DNA of 37,109 nt from an uncultured Lachnoclostridium sp. (GTDB taxonomy: Bacteria; Bacillota; Clostridia; Lachnospirales; Lachnospiraceae): assembly GCA_944376715.1 (NCBI GenBank), contig CALWDO010000030.1, positions 1 to 37,109 of the forward strand, given 5' to 3'. A program made the translations under genes and the position numbers. The notes beneath the pieces were generated by a model. It was not told the DNA's origin. It worked only from the letters and a program-made list of their open reading frames with translations, and ran no database searches. Shown here piece after piece: positions 6,823 through 15,244 of the stretch (position 1 is the stretch's first letter; each line of letters begins with the position of its first letter).

Positions 6823-8040
6823 CTATACATAAATGTAATCGTTCATAACCGGCTGCAGTCCCAGTCCGGCCAGGTCGCTGTACACTTCTTCCACGGTGCG
6901 GGAATCCGAGATTTCAAACTGTTCGTCTCCTTTATCCTCCACTTCTTCCACGTGGCTTCCAATCCCTGTACTGACTCCGGCGGAAATCTTTGTAGCGGCA
7001 ATATTAACGATGTTGTTTCTCACTCTCGCGCATTCTCTGGTGGAAATCGTAATGCCCGCGAAAGGCATAAACAGCCGGTAAGCGGTAACCACCTGCAAAA
7101 GCTGCGCTTCATGCACATCCATGGGATTGATCCGGTCGTTGTTGATGATCGGACGGAGCCGCGGACAGGAGAAAGAGATCTCCGCATGGGGATATTTTCT
7201 CTGCAGCAGATAAGCATGCATGCCCGTCGCAAACGCGTCCTTTCGGAAATCATCCAGTCCCAGCAGCGCCGCAAAGGCCACGCCGCGCATACCTCCCATC
7301 AGCGCTCTTTCCTGTGCATTGACCCGATAAGGGAAGATTCTTTTGTGCCCCGCCAGATGCAGCGTCTCGTATTTATCAGAATTGTATGTCTCCTGGAATA
7401 CCGTCACATAATCCGCGCCGCACTCATGCAGATAGCGGTATTCATCAGAATTCATGGGATATACTTCCAGACCGATGACTTTAAAATATTTTCCCGCAAT
7501 CTTACACGCCTCTCCGATATATTTCACATCCGATTTTGCCCGGCTCTCTCCAGTCAGAATCAGGATTTCCTGGAGCCCGCTTTCTGAGATGGCTTTCATC
7601 TCTTTCTCAATTTCTTCGTAATTCAGCTTTGCGCGGCGGATCCTGTTATGGCAGTTAAATCCGCAGTAAATACAATAATTTTCGCAGTAATTCGCGATAT
7701 AAATGGGCGTAAACATATAAACGGAATTGCCGAAATGCTTCCTGGTCTCCCGCTGCGCGGCCTGCGCCATTTCCTCCAGATGGGGAAGCGCCGCCGGAGA
7801 AAGCAGCGCCGCAAAATCTTCCGGCGTACGATTATCTTTCGCGATCGCCCTGAGCACGTCGCTCTCTGTATATTTCTCATAATCGTAAGCATCCATGGCG
7901 CTTATGACCTGCTCCATAATCGTTGAATCGATGATTTCCATACCCGGCAGATACTCCATATGGTTTATCCGGTTCTTTTTCTGGTGCTCCCGAATCTCAT
8001 CGCTTAAGATACTTTCATTGATATGGTCATTTTTACTCAT
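6823..8040 (-). CDS. thiH: 2-iminoacetate synthase ThiH
   Basis: The start at 8040 follows AGGAG by 8 bases, 5 bases after the thiG stop. The 405-aa radical-SAM enzyme has the C-x3-C-x2-C cluster motif (CENYCIYC, about residues 119-126) and the ThiH-type middle (LILTGESR, FQETYN, SFSCPRLRP). It splits tyrosine to give dehydroglycine for ThiG and p-cresol. Its presence, rather than the glycine oxidase ThiO, fits an anaerobe. Length is normal. Confidence 0.96.
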   Translation of the reverse strand: MSKNDHINESILSDEIREHQKKNRINHMEYLPGMEIIDSTIMEQVISAMDAYDYEKYTESDVLRAIAKDNRTPEDFAALLSPAALPHLEEMAQAAQRETRKHFGNSVYMFTPIYIANYCENYCIYCGFNCHNRIRRAKLNYEEIEKEMKAISESGLQEILILTGESRAKSDVKYIGEACKIAGKYFKVIGLEVYPMNSDEYRYLHECGADYVTVFQETYNSDKYETLHLAGHKRIFPYRVNAQERALMGGMRGVAFAALLGLDDFRKDAFATGMHAYLLQRKYPHAEISFSCPRLRPIINNDRINPMDVHEAQLLQVVTAYRLFMPFAGITISTRECARVRNNIVNIAATKISAGVSTGIGSHVEEVEDKGDEQFEISDSRTVEEVYSDLAGLGLQPVMNDYIYV

Positions 8041-8045
8041 GGTCA

Positions 8046-8831
8046 TCACTCCTGTTCTTCCAAAAATCCGGTCAGCGGCGAAGACGCGCTGGAACCCTTT
8101 TCAATGACGCGGCCCATTCCGGACAGGTACGCGGTGCGCCCCGCCTCGATGGCTTTCCGAAACGCCCCTGCCATGGCAGGAATATCTCCGGCAGTAGCGA
8201 TGGCCGTATTTGCCATGACTGCAGCTGCGCCCATCTCCATGGCTTCACATGCCTGAGAAGGCTTTCCGATACCCGCGTCCACGATGATGGGCAGATCGAT
8301 CTCGTCGATCAGGATCTGAATAAAGTCTTTCGTACATATTCCTTTGTTGGATCCGATCGGCGAACCAAGCGGCATCACGCATGCGGCCCCCGCGTTCGCC
8401 AGGTCACGGGCCGCGTTCAGATCCGGATACATATAAGGCATCACTACAAAACCTTCTTTTGCCAGTATCTCCGTGGCTTTTACCGTCTCATAATTATCCG
8501 GCAGGAGATATTTGGAATCATGGATTACCTCGATTTTGATGAAATCACTCTGGCAGATTTCCCTTGCCAGACGGGCGATACGGACTGCTTCTTCTGCATT
8601 TCTGGCCCCGGAAGTGTTGGGAAGCAGCGTCACTCCCTCCGGAATATAGTCCAGAATGTTGGCAAGCCCGCCCTGATTGGCCCGGCGCAGCGCCAGCGTA
8701 ATAATCTGCGCGCCCGCATTCTCCACAGCCGCCTTGATCAGCTCCAGAGAATATTTTCCCGACCCCAGTATAAAACGGGATTGGAATTCATGTCCTCCCA
8801 GGCAAAAAGTGTCTTTGTTTAAATCTGTCAT
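8046..8831 (-). CDS. thiG: Thiazole synthase ThiG
   Basis: AGGAGAAT precedes the ATG at 8831. The 261-aa TIM barrel carries FILGSGKY at the start, the Schiff-base lysine in [10 protein letters not shown] (Lys99), [12 protein letters not shown] and [14 protein letters not shown]. It joins deoxyxylulose phosphate, dehydroglycine and the ThiS thiocarboxylate. Upstream is thiF and downstream is thiH with a 5-base gap. Confidence 0.97.
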   Translation of the reverse strand: MTDLNKDTFCLGGHEFQSRFILGSGKYSLELIKAAVENAGAQIITLALRRANQGGLANILDYIPEGVTLLPNTSGARNAEEAVRIARLAREICQSDFIKIEVIHDSKYLLPDNYETVKATEILAKEGFVVMPYMYPDLNAARDLANAGAACVMPLGSPIGSNKGICTKDFIQILIDEIDLPIIVDAGIGKPSQACEAMEMGAAAVMANTAIATAGDIPAMAGAFRKAIEAGRTAYLSGMGRVIEKGSSASSPLTGFLEEQE

Positions 8832-8861
8832 TTTCTTATTCTCCTTTTGTTCTTTATCATC

Positions 8862-9491
8862 TTATATACCATCTATGAGCAGCCGCGCGATCAGGTTCGC
8901 CTCATGCCCCGCGCAAATACTCACGCGGGGCGCCATCAACCCCATACCGGCTCCAGAATCGCTGGTTTCATCCCCGCACAGATAAAACCTGTCCGCAACT
9001 TTTCTCGTCCGGATCATATTACTGTCTCCATATCCCGCCATGCCGGAGGCGCTGACGACGATCTTGTCCGGAAATTGTTCCAGGACACCGTTTACCAGCA
9101 TGGCCTTATTCTCCGGCACATCGAAAGCCTCGCAGATAATATCGTCTTTTGCAAAAAGCTCTTTTATGTTTTCTTCACAGACACGGACACAGTCCGTCTG
9201 TATATCCAGATACGGATTAATATCCAGCAGCTGCTCTCTCAGCGCGTCGGTCTTATACATCCCCACATGCCGCATGAAGTAATGCTGCCGGTTCAGATTA
9301 GTCAGATCCACCCGGTCAAAATCAATGAGATGCAGATGGCCGACCCCGATCCTGGCCAGTGCAGACGCCGCATTGGAGCCCAGTCCTCCCAGACCGGATA
9401 TCGCGACTCTGCCTTTATTCAGACGTTCCTGAATCTCAGGCGTATGCCTGCGGCAGAGCGCTTCCTGTATCTCTTCTTTTGAAAACGCCAT
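8862..9491 (-). CDS. thiF: ThiS adenylyltransferase ThiF (short family)
   Basis: The start at 9491 overlaps the thiS end (the ribosome site GGAGGAGG lies within the thiS C-terminal Gly codons), implying coupled translation. The 209-aa protein has the nucleotide motif AISGLGGLGSN, DFDRVDLTNLNRQHY and AFDVPENK. The C-terminus MGLMAPRVSICAGHEANL is typical of the short ThiF family of clostridia. It adenylates the ThiS C-terminus. Confidence 0.95.
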   Translation of the reverse strand: MAFSKEEIQEALCRRHTPEIQERLNKGRVAISGLGGLGSNAASALARIGVGHLHLIDFDRVDLTNLNRQHYFMRHVGMYKTDALREQLLDINPYLDIQTDCVRVCEENIKELFAKDDIICEAFDVPENKAMLVNGVLEQFPDKIVVSASGMAGYGDSNMIRTRKVADRFYLCGDETSDSGAGMGLMAPRVSICAGHEANLIARLLIDGI

Positions 9492-9492
9492 A

Positions 9493-9690
9493 TCAGCCTC
9501 CTCCCACAAAGCTCACAATCTCCAGCACATCGCCGTCATGAAGCATAGTCTCGCCATAACTGCTTTTAGGCACGATTTCCCCGTTTTTTTCCACCGCAAT
9601 CCTGGCAGCCTGGTATCCCTCCTGCCCGAGAAAATCCAGAAGGTTTACCCCTTCTTCCAGCATTCTCGCTTCTCCGTTTACCCGGATCAT
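9493..9690 (-). CDS. thiS: Sulfur carrier protein ThiS
   Basis: The start at 9690 follows AAAGGAGG; earlier ATGs in this frame lie in the leader hairpin. The 65-aa beta-grasp protein begins MIRVNGEARML and ends in VGGG, giving the GG tail used for thiocarboxylation. First gene of the thiazole operon. Confidence 0.95.
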   Translation of the reverse strand: MIRVNGEARMLEEGVNLLDFLGQEGYQAARIAVEKNGEIVPKSSYGETMLHDGDVLEIVSFVGGG

Positions 9691-9713
9691 AGCATCCTCC
9701 TTTCCCATAGACC

Positions 9714-9770
9714 AAAAAAGGAGTCCACAAAGGAATACACCCGCGGTGGTGCACCCCTTCATGAACTCCT
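9714..9770 (-). terminator. Leader hairpin with U-tract before thiS (attenuator candidate)
   Basis: On the minus strand AGGAGTTCATGAAGG (9770-9756) pairs over its full 15 bases, with three G-U pairs, to CCTTTGTGGACTCCT (9733-9719), followed by six T (9719-9714). The 22-base loop is GC-rich and holds GGTGCACC and ACCGCG. It lies between the promoter and thiS, so it can only make sense as a regulated terminator. The CUGAGA core of a TPP aptamer is absent. I recall a candidate RNA called the thiS motif but cannot confirm a match. Confidence 0.7.
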
Positions 9771-9808
9771 GTTCACTCTATCGTTTTCTTTATAAATTTT
9801 TCTTATTC

Positions 9809-9836
9809 AGTATACCATTTTGAGACGGTATGTCAA
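9809..9836 (-). promoter_or_regulatory. Promoter of the thiazole operon
   Basis: TTGACA (9836-9831) and TATACT (9814-9809) are separated by 16 bp. The TGA stop of the phosphatase gene overlaps the -35. ATACC/GGTAT arms within the spacer form a short dyad. Confidence 0.75.
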
Positions 9837-10387
9837 TCCTTTTCCCCGGCAAAATCATATTTGAGCACGGCGCAGTTTCTCACTCCGAAATCTGCATACT
9901 CCTCATTCGTCATCTCGTAAAAATAAGACTGAACGACTCTGGCAATCCCATTATGCGCCACCAGAATATATGTTTTCTCGTCCGATTCTGCCCGGAGATC
10001 ATCCAGCAGGTTATAGATTCTCTGCGCCAGCTGCAGCATGGACTCACCGCCCTCATACCGGCAGCAGAAATTCCTTTTCGCCTGCTTGAAATCTTCCCCG
10101 TCCCGGGGTGTAGACTCCCATTTGCCATAGTTCTGTTCCTTCAGACGCGGTTCCATCCTTGCCGGGATTCCGGTCATCTCCGAAATATGCCTGGCTGTCT
10201 CCGCAGCGCGAACTAAAGGAGAATACAGAATCTCATCTGCCTGTATTCCTTCTTCCAGTATCCGTTTTCCAGTTTCAACCGCCTGCTGATGCCCCAGATC
10301 CGTCAATTCAATATCAGTGGCCCCGCAGATCTTATTCTCCACATTCCATACGGTCTGCCCGTGGCGGATAAAATATATGCTTCCCAT
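9833..10387 (-). CDS. Histidine phosphatase family protein (phosphoglycerate mutase-like)
   Basis: The 184-aa product starts IYFIRHGQTVWN, the RHG signature with the phosphorylated histidine. SPLVRAAETA carries the second arginine, and LVAHNGIARV the second histidine near residue 145. Such enzymes remove phosphate from small molecules (alpha-ribazole phosphate, sugar phosphates, nucleotides); the substrate cannot be read from sequence. It ends at the thi promoter and lies 5 bp after the NifX-SlyD fusion gene, so it is probably read with that gene. Confidence 0.92.
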   Translation of the reverse strand: MGSIYFIRHGQTVWNVENKICGATDIELTDLGHQQAVETGKRILEEGIQADEILYSPLVRAAETARHISEMTGIPARMEPRLKEQNYGKWESTPRDGEDFKQAKRNFCCRYEGGESMLQLAQRIYNLLDDLRAESDEKTYILVAHNGIARVVQSYFYEMTNEEYADFGVRNCAVLKYDFAGEKD

Positions 10388-10392
10388 ATTGT

Positions 10393-11250
10393 TTATTTTA
10401 CCTCGACCAGTTCAATGCGGAAATTCAGTTCTTTGCCAGCCATCTCATGATTTGCGTCAAAAGTAATTGTTGTCTCGTCCTTCGCCGTTACCTTTACCGG
10501 GAAAGGCTGTCCATACTGATTCGTCAGATAGACCTGCTGTCCTGCCGACAGATTCTCCGAACCGGGAAGCTGCGCGATCTCCACGGTAAAGATGGCATCC
10601 GGATTCGGCATACCGTATGCTTCTTCCGGCATCAGATGCACATCCACGATCTGACCTACTTCCATGTCCGCTACCGCCGCGTCAAATCCGCGGATCATCT
10701 GTCCTGCTCCGCAGACAAATTCCAGCGGTTCGCCGCGGTCATAAGAAGAATCGAACTGCGTCCCGTCGTTGAAAGTACCTCTGTAATGGGTACGGCAGGT
10801 CTTGCCCACATTGCGCCCGGTAAATGCGGGCTGCGCTCCGCATCCGCCTCCACAGCTTCCGCAGCTGCTCCCGCAGGAATGTCCTTCCTCATGGTCTCCG
10901 CAATCGTGGTCCTCCCCATGATGATGGTCACAATTCGCTCCGGAAGATACCAGCTCTCCTCTCAGATAAGCTTCTACTGCCTGATCCGCATTGCCCTGAG
11001 CGCCGGAACACAGCTCCACACCGGCTTCTGCGAGCGCAGCCTGCGCTCCGCCGCCGATGCCTCCGCAGATGAGCACATCCACCGACTGTTCCGCCAGAAG
11101 CCCCGCCAGCGCGCCGTGTCCGGCGCCATTGGACCCAATCACTTCACTGGACACTACCTTATGATCTTCCACATCATACACTTTGAAAAACTCTGTCTTT
11201 CCAAAATGCTGAAATATATTACCGTTGTCGTAAGTTACCGCGATTTTCAT
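10393..11250 (-). CDS. NifX/NifB-like domain fused through a His/Cys linker to an SlyD-type FKBP prolyl isomerase
   Basis: The start at 11250 follows AGGAGG. Residues 1-103 form a dinitrogenase-cofactor (NifX/NifY/NifB-type) domain: MKIAVTYDNG, QHFGKTEFFKVYD, GHGALAGLLAEQ, CGGIGGGAQAAL. Residues 105-139 are a metal-binding linker with six His (109-111, 115, 120, 124) and six Cys (107, 117, 126, 130, 133, 137). Residues 155-285 are an FKBP of SlyD type: GTFNDGTQFDSSYDRG, GAGQMIRGFD, PEEAYG and, after the insert domain, NHEMAGKELNF. In Escherichia coli SlyD the metal tail is C-terminal and serves nickel delivery; here it lies between domains. A metal-carrier chaperone is a plausible role but is inferred. 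Confidence 0.9.
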   Translation of the reverse strand: MKIAVTYDNGNIFQHFGKTEFFKVYDVEDHKVVSSEVIGSNGAGHGALAGLLAEQSVDVLICGGIGGGAQAALAEAGVELCSGAQGNADQAVEAYLRGELVSSGANCDHHHGEDHDCGDHEEGHSCGSSCGSCGGGCGAQPAFTGRNVGKTCRTHYRGTFNDGTQFDSSYDRGEPLEFVCGAGQMIRGFDAAVADMEVGQIVDVHLMPEEAYGMPNPDAIFTVEIAQLPGSENLSAGQQVYLTNQYGQPFPVKVTAKDETTITFDANHEMAGKELNFRIELVEVK

Positions 11251-11283
11251 TTCTGAAATCCTCCTCATTCGTAGTTCTTTGCT

Positions 11284-11313
11284 ATTTTATCACAGAATAT
11301 ATACCATTTACAA
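11284..11313 (-). promoter_or_regulatory. Possible promoter for the NifX-SlyD fusion gene
   Basis: TTGTAA (11313-11308) and TAAAAT (11289-11284) with an 18 bp spacer lie 34 bp before the start codon. The -35 overlaps the stop codon of the ABC-F gene. Moderate match only. Confidence 0.45.
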
Positions 11314-12861
11314 CCGCGTCGTCCACCGGCTGCAGTCCCACACTTTTGTCGCCAGCCCATCATAAAATTCCGGCTCATGACATACCATCAGGATGCTGCC
11401 CTTATAAGCCAGAAGCGCTCTTTTCAGTTCCTCTTTCGCATCCACGTCCAGATGATTCGTCGGCTCGTCCAGGACCAGCAGGTTGCTCTCCCGGTTCATA
11501 AGCTTGCAGAGGCGCAGTTTCGCCTGCTCTCCGCCGCTTAGCACTTTCACCTTGCTCTCGATGTGCTTGGTGGTCAGACCGCACTTTGCAAGCGCGGATC
11601 TGGCTTCAAACTGGGAAAACCCCGGAAACTCAGTCCACAGTTCTTCCAGAGTCGTGGTTTCAATATCCTGGCTCATCTCCTGTTCAAAATATCCGATCTC
11701 CAGGTAATCCCCAAGTTCTATTGTCCCCTGCAGCGGCGGGATCAGTCCCAGGATACTTTTCAGAAGCGTAGTTTTGCCGATACCGTTGGCACCGGTGAGC
11801 ACGATTCTCTCGCCCCGCTCCATCTGAAGATTCAGCGTGCCGGACAGAGGCTCTTCATAGCCGATGACCAGATCATGAGTCTCCACCAGATAGCGTCCCG
11901 GTGTCCTTGCCTCTTTAAAATAGAATTCCGGCTTCGGCTTTTCTGCCGCCAGTTCGATCATGTCCATCTTGTCCAGCTTTTTCTGTCGGGACATGGCCAT
12001 GTTCCTTGTAGCCACACGCGCCTTGTTTCTCGCCACAAAATCCTTCAGTTCCGCGATTTCCTTCTGTTGACGATTATATGCCGCTTCCAGCTGCGCCTTT
12101 TTCACCGCGTAAACTTCCTGAAATTTATCATAATCACCCACATAACGGTTCAACTCCTGATTATCCATATGGTAGATCAGGTTGACGACGCTGTTGAGAA
12201 ACGAAATGTCATGTGATATGAGGATAAACGCGTTTTCATAATCATTCAGATACCGTTTCAGCCACTCAATATGAACCGCATCCAGATAATTGGTTGGCTC
12301 GTCAAGAAGCAGGATATCCGGCTTTTCCAGGAGAAGCTTTCCCAGCAATACCTTGGTACGCTGGCCTCCGGACAGCTCTGTCACATCCCGGTCCAGCCCG
12401 ATATCCGTAAGCCCCAGAGCGCGCCCCACCTCTTCCACCTTCGCATCTATCATATAAAAATCATGAGCGGACAAAAGTTCCTGAATTACGCCGGTTTCTT
12501 CCATGTAACGTCCCATCTCTTCTTCCGAAGCATCCGCCATCTTTTCATACATCTCGTTCATCTGTGCTTCCAGATCGAACAGGCAGCTGAAAGCAGAAGT
12601 CAGCACGTCCCGGATAGTCATACCCTTTTCCAATACCGTATGCTGATCCAGATATCCCACCCGGACATTTTTTGCCCATTCAATCTTGCCCTCATCCGGC
12701 TGTAATTTTCCGGTAATTATATTCATAAACGTGGATTTGCCCTCTCCATTGGCACCCACCAGACCGATGTGCTCTCCTTTCAGCAACCGGAATGACACAT
12801 CCTGAAAAATGGCCCGGTCTCCGAAACCATGGGTTAAATGTTCTACGCTTAATATACTCAT
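11308..12861 (-). CDS. ABC-F family ATPase
   Basis: The start at 12861 gives MSILSVEHLTHGFGDR; a longer form would overlap the upstream gene. The 517-aa protein has two ABC domains and no membrane segment. Domain 1 has GANGEGKS, LSGGQRTKVLLG and LLLDEPTNYLD. The lysine-rich linker follows (about residues 245-310). Domain 2 has GANGIGKTT, LSGGEQAKLRL and LVLDEPTNHLD. This is the ABC-F layout of ribosome-associated translation factors and antibiotic-target protection proteins. The second signature is LSGGE instead of LSGGQ. Whether it is a housekeeping factor or a resistance factor cannot be told. Confidence 0.92.
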   Translation of the reverse strand: MSILSVEHLTHGFGDRAIFQDVSFRLLKGEHIGLVGANGEGKSTFMNIITGKLQPDEGKIEWAKNVRVGYLDQHTVLEKGMTIRDVLTSAFSCLFDLEAQMNEMYEKMADASEEEMGRYMEETGVIQELLSAHDFYMIDAKVEEVGRALGLTDIGLDRDVTELSGGQRTKVLLGKLLLEKPDILLLDEPTNYLDAVHIEWLKRYLNDYENAFILISHDISFLNSVVNLIYHMDNQELNRYVGDYDKFQEVYAVKKAQLEAAYNRQQKEIAELKDFVARNKARVATRNMAMSRQKKLDKMDMIELAAEKPKPEFYFKEARTPGRYLVETHDLVIGYEEPLSGTLNLQMERGERIVLTGANGIGKTTLLKSILGLIPPLQGTIELGDYLEIGYFEQEMSQDIETTTLEELWTEFPGFSQFEARSALAKCGLTTKHIESKVKVLSGGEQAKLRLCKLMNRESNLLVLDEPTNHLDVDAKEELKRALLAYKGSILMVCHEPEFYDGLATKVWDCSRWTTRL

Positions 12862-12872
12862 TAGTTCTCTTT

Positions 12873-13574
12873 CTACTCCTTTGTTTTCTGCAGCGGCGAA
12901 AACGGACATCTTTGCCCGATACACTGGTTGTTCCTGCCGCTGTAGGAACATATGATTTCCGACTGTTTCATCTGGATCCCCAGATGCTCTTTTACAAATT
13001 TTACTGCCTGGAGAATGGATAAATAAGAATCCCTCTTACAGCATCTAGGACCGCCGATCTCTCCGATTGCGTTTAAAGCGCTGGCCGTCATCTTATGAGA
13101 AAGCGCAAAATTTTCCACGCCCAAAGGTGTGGAACCAGTGACAATAGAGACAAACATGCCGGCGCTGAGTCCTGCCCCGCATGCACCCCAGAATCCGCAG
13201 GCGCCTCCGGGTACCGACCTGCCCCTACTGTTCATCTCAGCCAGCGTTTTCTTCAAATCCAGATCTCCGCCTGAGTTCTTATAGGCAGTTAAAAGAGCCA
13301 TGCCAACCATCACGTGATGTTCCGGACCATGCATATGGCAAAACGGCATCGCCATCATCCTGTTCAATATTTCAACCGGATCCCCGGATGTCTCTTCCAG
13401 ACAAATTCCCACCAGATGGTCAATTCCCTGCATATGACATTCGCTGCATACATAATGTCCATTGACGCATCTGGTTTTACTGGCTTCTTTTTTATGGCAG
13501 AGTTCGCACTCCATCTCTACATCTTCGCTCAGATATTCCAAAGGCGCCTTACAGATCAGACATTCTTCTTTCAT
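12873..13574 (-). CDS. Cys-rich DUF5714-like protein
   Basis: The 233-aa product starts with a zinc-ribbon-like region (CLICKAPL, ECELCHKKE, then RCVNGHYVCSECH). The body has PFCHMHGPEHHVMVGMALL, GACGFWGACGAGLSAGMF and GPRCCKRDSYL, and ends with CSYSGRNNQCIGQRCPF. I recall this pattern from proteins labelled DUF5714 in clostridia and methanogens, without known function. The many Cys suggest metal or cluster binding. It ends 12 bp before the ABC-F gene. Confidence 0.75.
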   Translation of the reverse strand: MKEECLICKAPLEYLSEDVEMECELCHKKEASKTRCVNGHYVCSECHMQGIDHLVGICLEETSGDPVEILNRMMAMPFCHMHGPEHHVMVGMALLTAYKNSGGDLDLKKTLAEMNSRGRSVPGGACGFWGACGAGLSAGMFVSIVTGSTPLGVENFALSHKMTASALNAIGEIGGPRCCKRDSYLSILQAVKFVKEHLGIQMKQSEIICSYSGRNNQCIGQRCPFSPLQKTKE

Positions 13575-13597
13575 ATCATTATTTACTCCTTATTCTC

Positions 13598-14338
13598 TTA
13601 TCGCATCACCAGCGCCGGTTGAAAATTCAGGTAATCTCCCGATACCAGCATATAATTTACGCCACGAAACATTCCCCGTATACTGTCTCCAAACCGCCGT
13701 TCTCCATGACAATGGGAATATACAACGGTATCAACTCCGTACTCTTCCGCGATCTCTGTAAACGGGGAAGTCTCCTCCAGTATATTCGTAGGCGGATAAT
13801 GCAGAAACATGATATATTTTCGGTATCCTTCTTTCTCTGCCGCCTGGAATGATTTCCGCAGACGTTCCATTTCCCTGGCAACCAGCTTCTTTGCCTGTGC
13901 TTCCCGTTCTTCATCCCAGCCGATCACCCGGCCCCGGCGGTCCAGATAAAACGGTCCCTCAAAGGTATATCCTTTGGTTCCGACCAACGCATAGTCTTTG
14001 TACACGGTAAAATTATTCTGCAGAAAAAATAACCTTCCATTATATTCTTCATTCAAACGATTCGTCTTTTTCGCATCCCAGAACATATCGTGATTCCCGC
14101 GAAGCAGGATCTTGCGCCCCGGAAGCCTTTCGATAAATGCCAGATCTTCGCGGCATTCTTCAAGCTTCCTTCCCCAGGAATGATCCCCGGTAAGCACCAG
14201 CGTATCCTCCGGTTTTACGATCTGATTCACATATTTTTCGATCTTCTGCTCATGATGCTTCCACACCTTTCCAAAAGCATCCATAGGCTTATCTGCCTGA
14301 AAACTGAGATGTAAATCACCCAATGCGTACAATGCCAT
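13598..14338 (-). CDS. Metallophosphoesterase
   Basis: The 246-aa product shows the calcineurin-like metal motifs in order: GDLHLSF, GDHSWGR, LRGNHDMFWD, FLHYPPTN and YSHCHGERRF. The insertion LVGTKGYTFEGPF is typical of a clostridial subgroup. It is cytosolic (no signal). The substrate is unknown; it may be a phosphodiesterase. It lies 23 bp before the DUF5714-like gene. Confidence 0.9.
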   Translation of the reverse strand: MALYALGDLHLSFQADKPMDAFGKVWKHHEQKIEKYVNQIVKPEDTLVLTGDHSWGRKLEECREDLAFIERLPGRKILLRGNHDMFWDAKKTNRLNEEYNGRLFFLQNNFTVYKDYALVGTKGYTFEGPFYLDRRGRVIGWDEEREAQAKKLVAREMERLRKSFQAAEKEGYRKYIMFLHYPPTNILEETSPFTEIAEEYGVDTVVYSHCHGERRFGDSIRGMFRGVNYMLVSGDYLNFQPALVMR

Positions 14339-14415
14339 ATATTCTGTTCCTCCGAGCAGTTAACTCTCGCTTTATTTTCTCATCTGTGCCTGATCTTCTG
14401 CAATCACAGCCACAA

Positions 14416-15138
14416 TTAACGAATCACTTTCAAAATTTCTTTTTTCCCGGCCTCCGGAAAGATCTCCTTCATCCGGCTCACAATCTTCTCTTTCGATACT
14501 TCCGGATCTTCCGAATAGCATCCTGCCGCCGCTTCATATCCCCAGGCCGATTCCGGCTTCCGGTAAAACGCCACCGGCCATCCATATTCCTGTCCTTTTT
14601 TATTTTTCCTGAGACGAAAATCTGTCATCACCAGGTAAGTCCGCATCTGCAGGTCAGTTATGACTCCGGAAAAGTTCTTCTCTCCGCCTTTGCCAAATCC
14701 CGCCAGTTTACGGATCTCATGTCCTGCCAGTTCTTCATGGTCTTCAAAAAGATCCATAATCTTTTTCGCGCGGACGTTCAGCAGACCGTCATCCCAGGCG
14801 GCGTCATAATCGTAACCGTCGCGCCGGTAGTTCGCAAATACCGGCAACCATTCCAGAGAAATAAATCCGGTCTTTTTATTGAAAAACTTCCCGTAAGCCA
14901 CCTGACCGCTGCGGGCGATGATCTCCCTCCAATACCAGGGATCCTGTTCCGGATCACCGGACCACCAGAACAGATCAGAGGTATGCTCCTCGGCAGAGAA
15001 ACCCTCTACCTCATTTTTGAATAACGGAAGAAATCCCACTTCGTTTATGTAATTGATTAATTCCTGCCATGTACGGATTCTAAGAGGATTATCCCAGGAA
15101 AGGCCGTGCATGATCCATTCACCGTTTTCATTTGCCAT
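14416..15138 (-). CDS. AlkZ-related protein (YcaQ-like glycosylase relative)
   Basis: The 240-aa product begins LSWDNPLRIRTWQELINYIN and continues VGFLPLF, SDLFWWSGDPEQDPWYWREI, then KFFNKKTGFISLEWLPVFAN and YRRDGYDYDA. Clostridial proteins with this profile carry the label AlkZ-related. AlkZ/YcaQ enzymes remove alkylated bases or unhook cross-links. The QxQ catalytic motif of true AlkZ is not evident here, so activity is uncertain. It stands alone, with 77 bp downstream and 106 bp upstream. Confidence 0.65.
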   Translation of the reverse strand: MANENGEWIMHGLSWDNPLRIRTWQELINYINEVGFLPLFKNEVEGFSAEEHTSDLFWWSGDPEQDPWYWREIIARSGQVAYGKFFNKKTGFISLEWLPVFANYRRDGYDYDAAWDDGLLNVRAKKIMDLFEDHEELAGHEIRKLAGFGKGGEKNFSGVITDLQMRTYLVMTDFRLRKNKKGQEYGWPVAFYRKPESAWGYEAAAGCYSEDPEVSKEKIVSRMKEIFPEAGKKEILKVIR

Positions 15139-15244
15139 ATTATTGACTCCTCAGCAGTTATCCATATTTTTGAATATCTGTTTTACGTTTTTATTAAATA
15201 AATCAAAGTACTGTTCACAATTTTTATCTACATTCAGAGATATT

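Noticed and set aside
9714-9810. TPP riboswitch or T-box upstream of thiS
   Set aside because: The TPP core (CUGAGA and the second conserved stem) is absent. Only ACCGCG resembles a T-box; stem I and the specifier loop cannot fit in about 100 bases.
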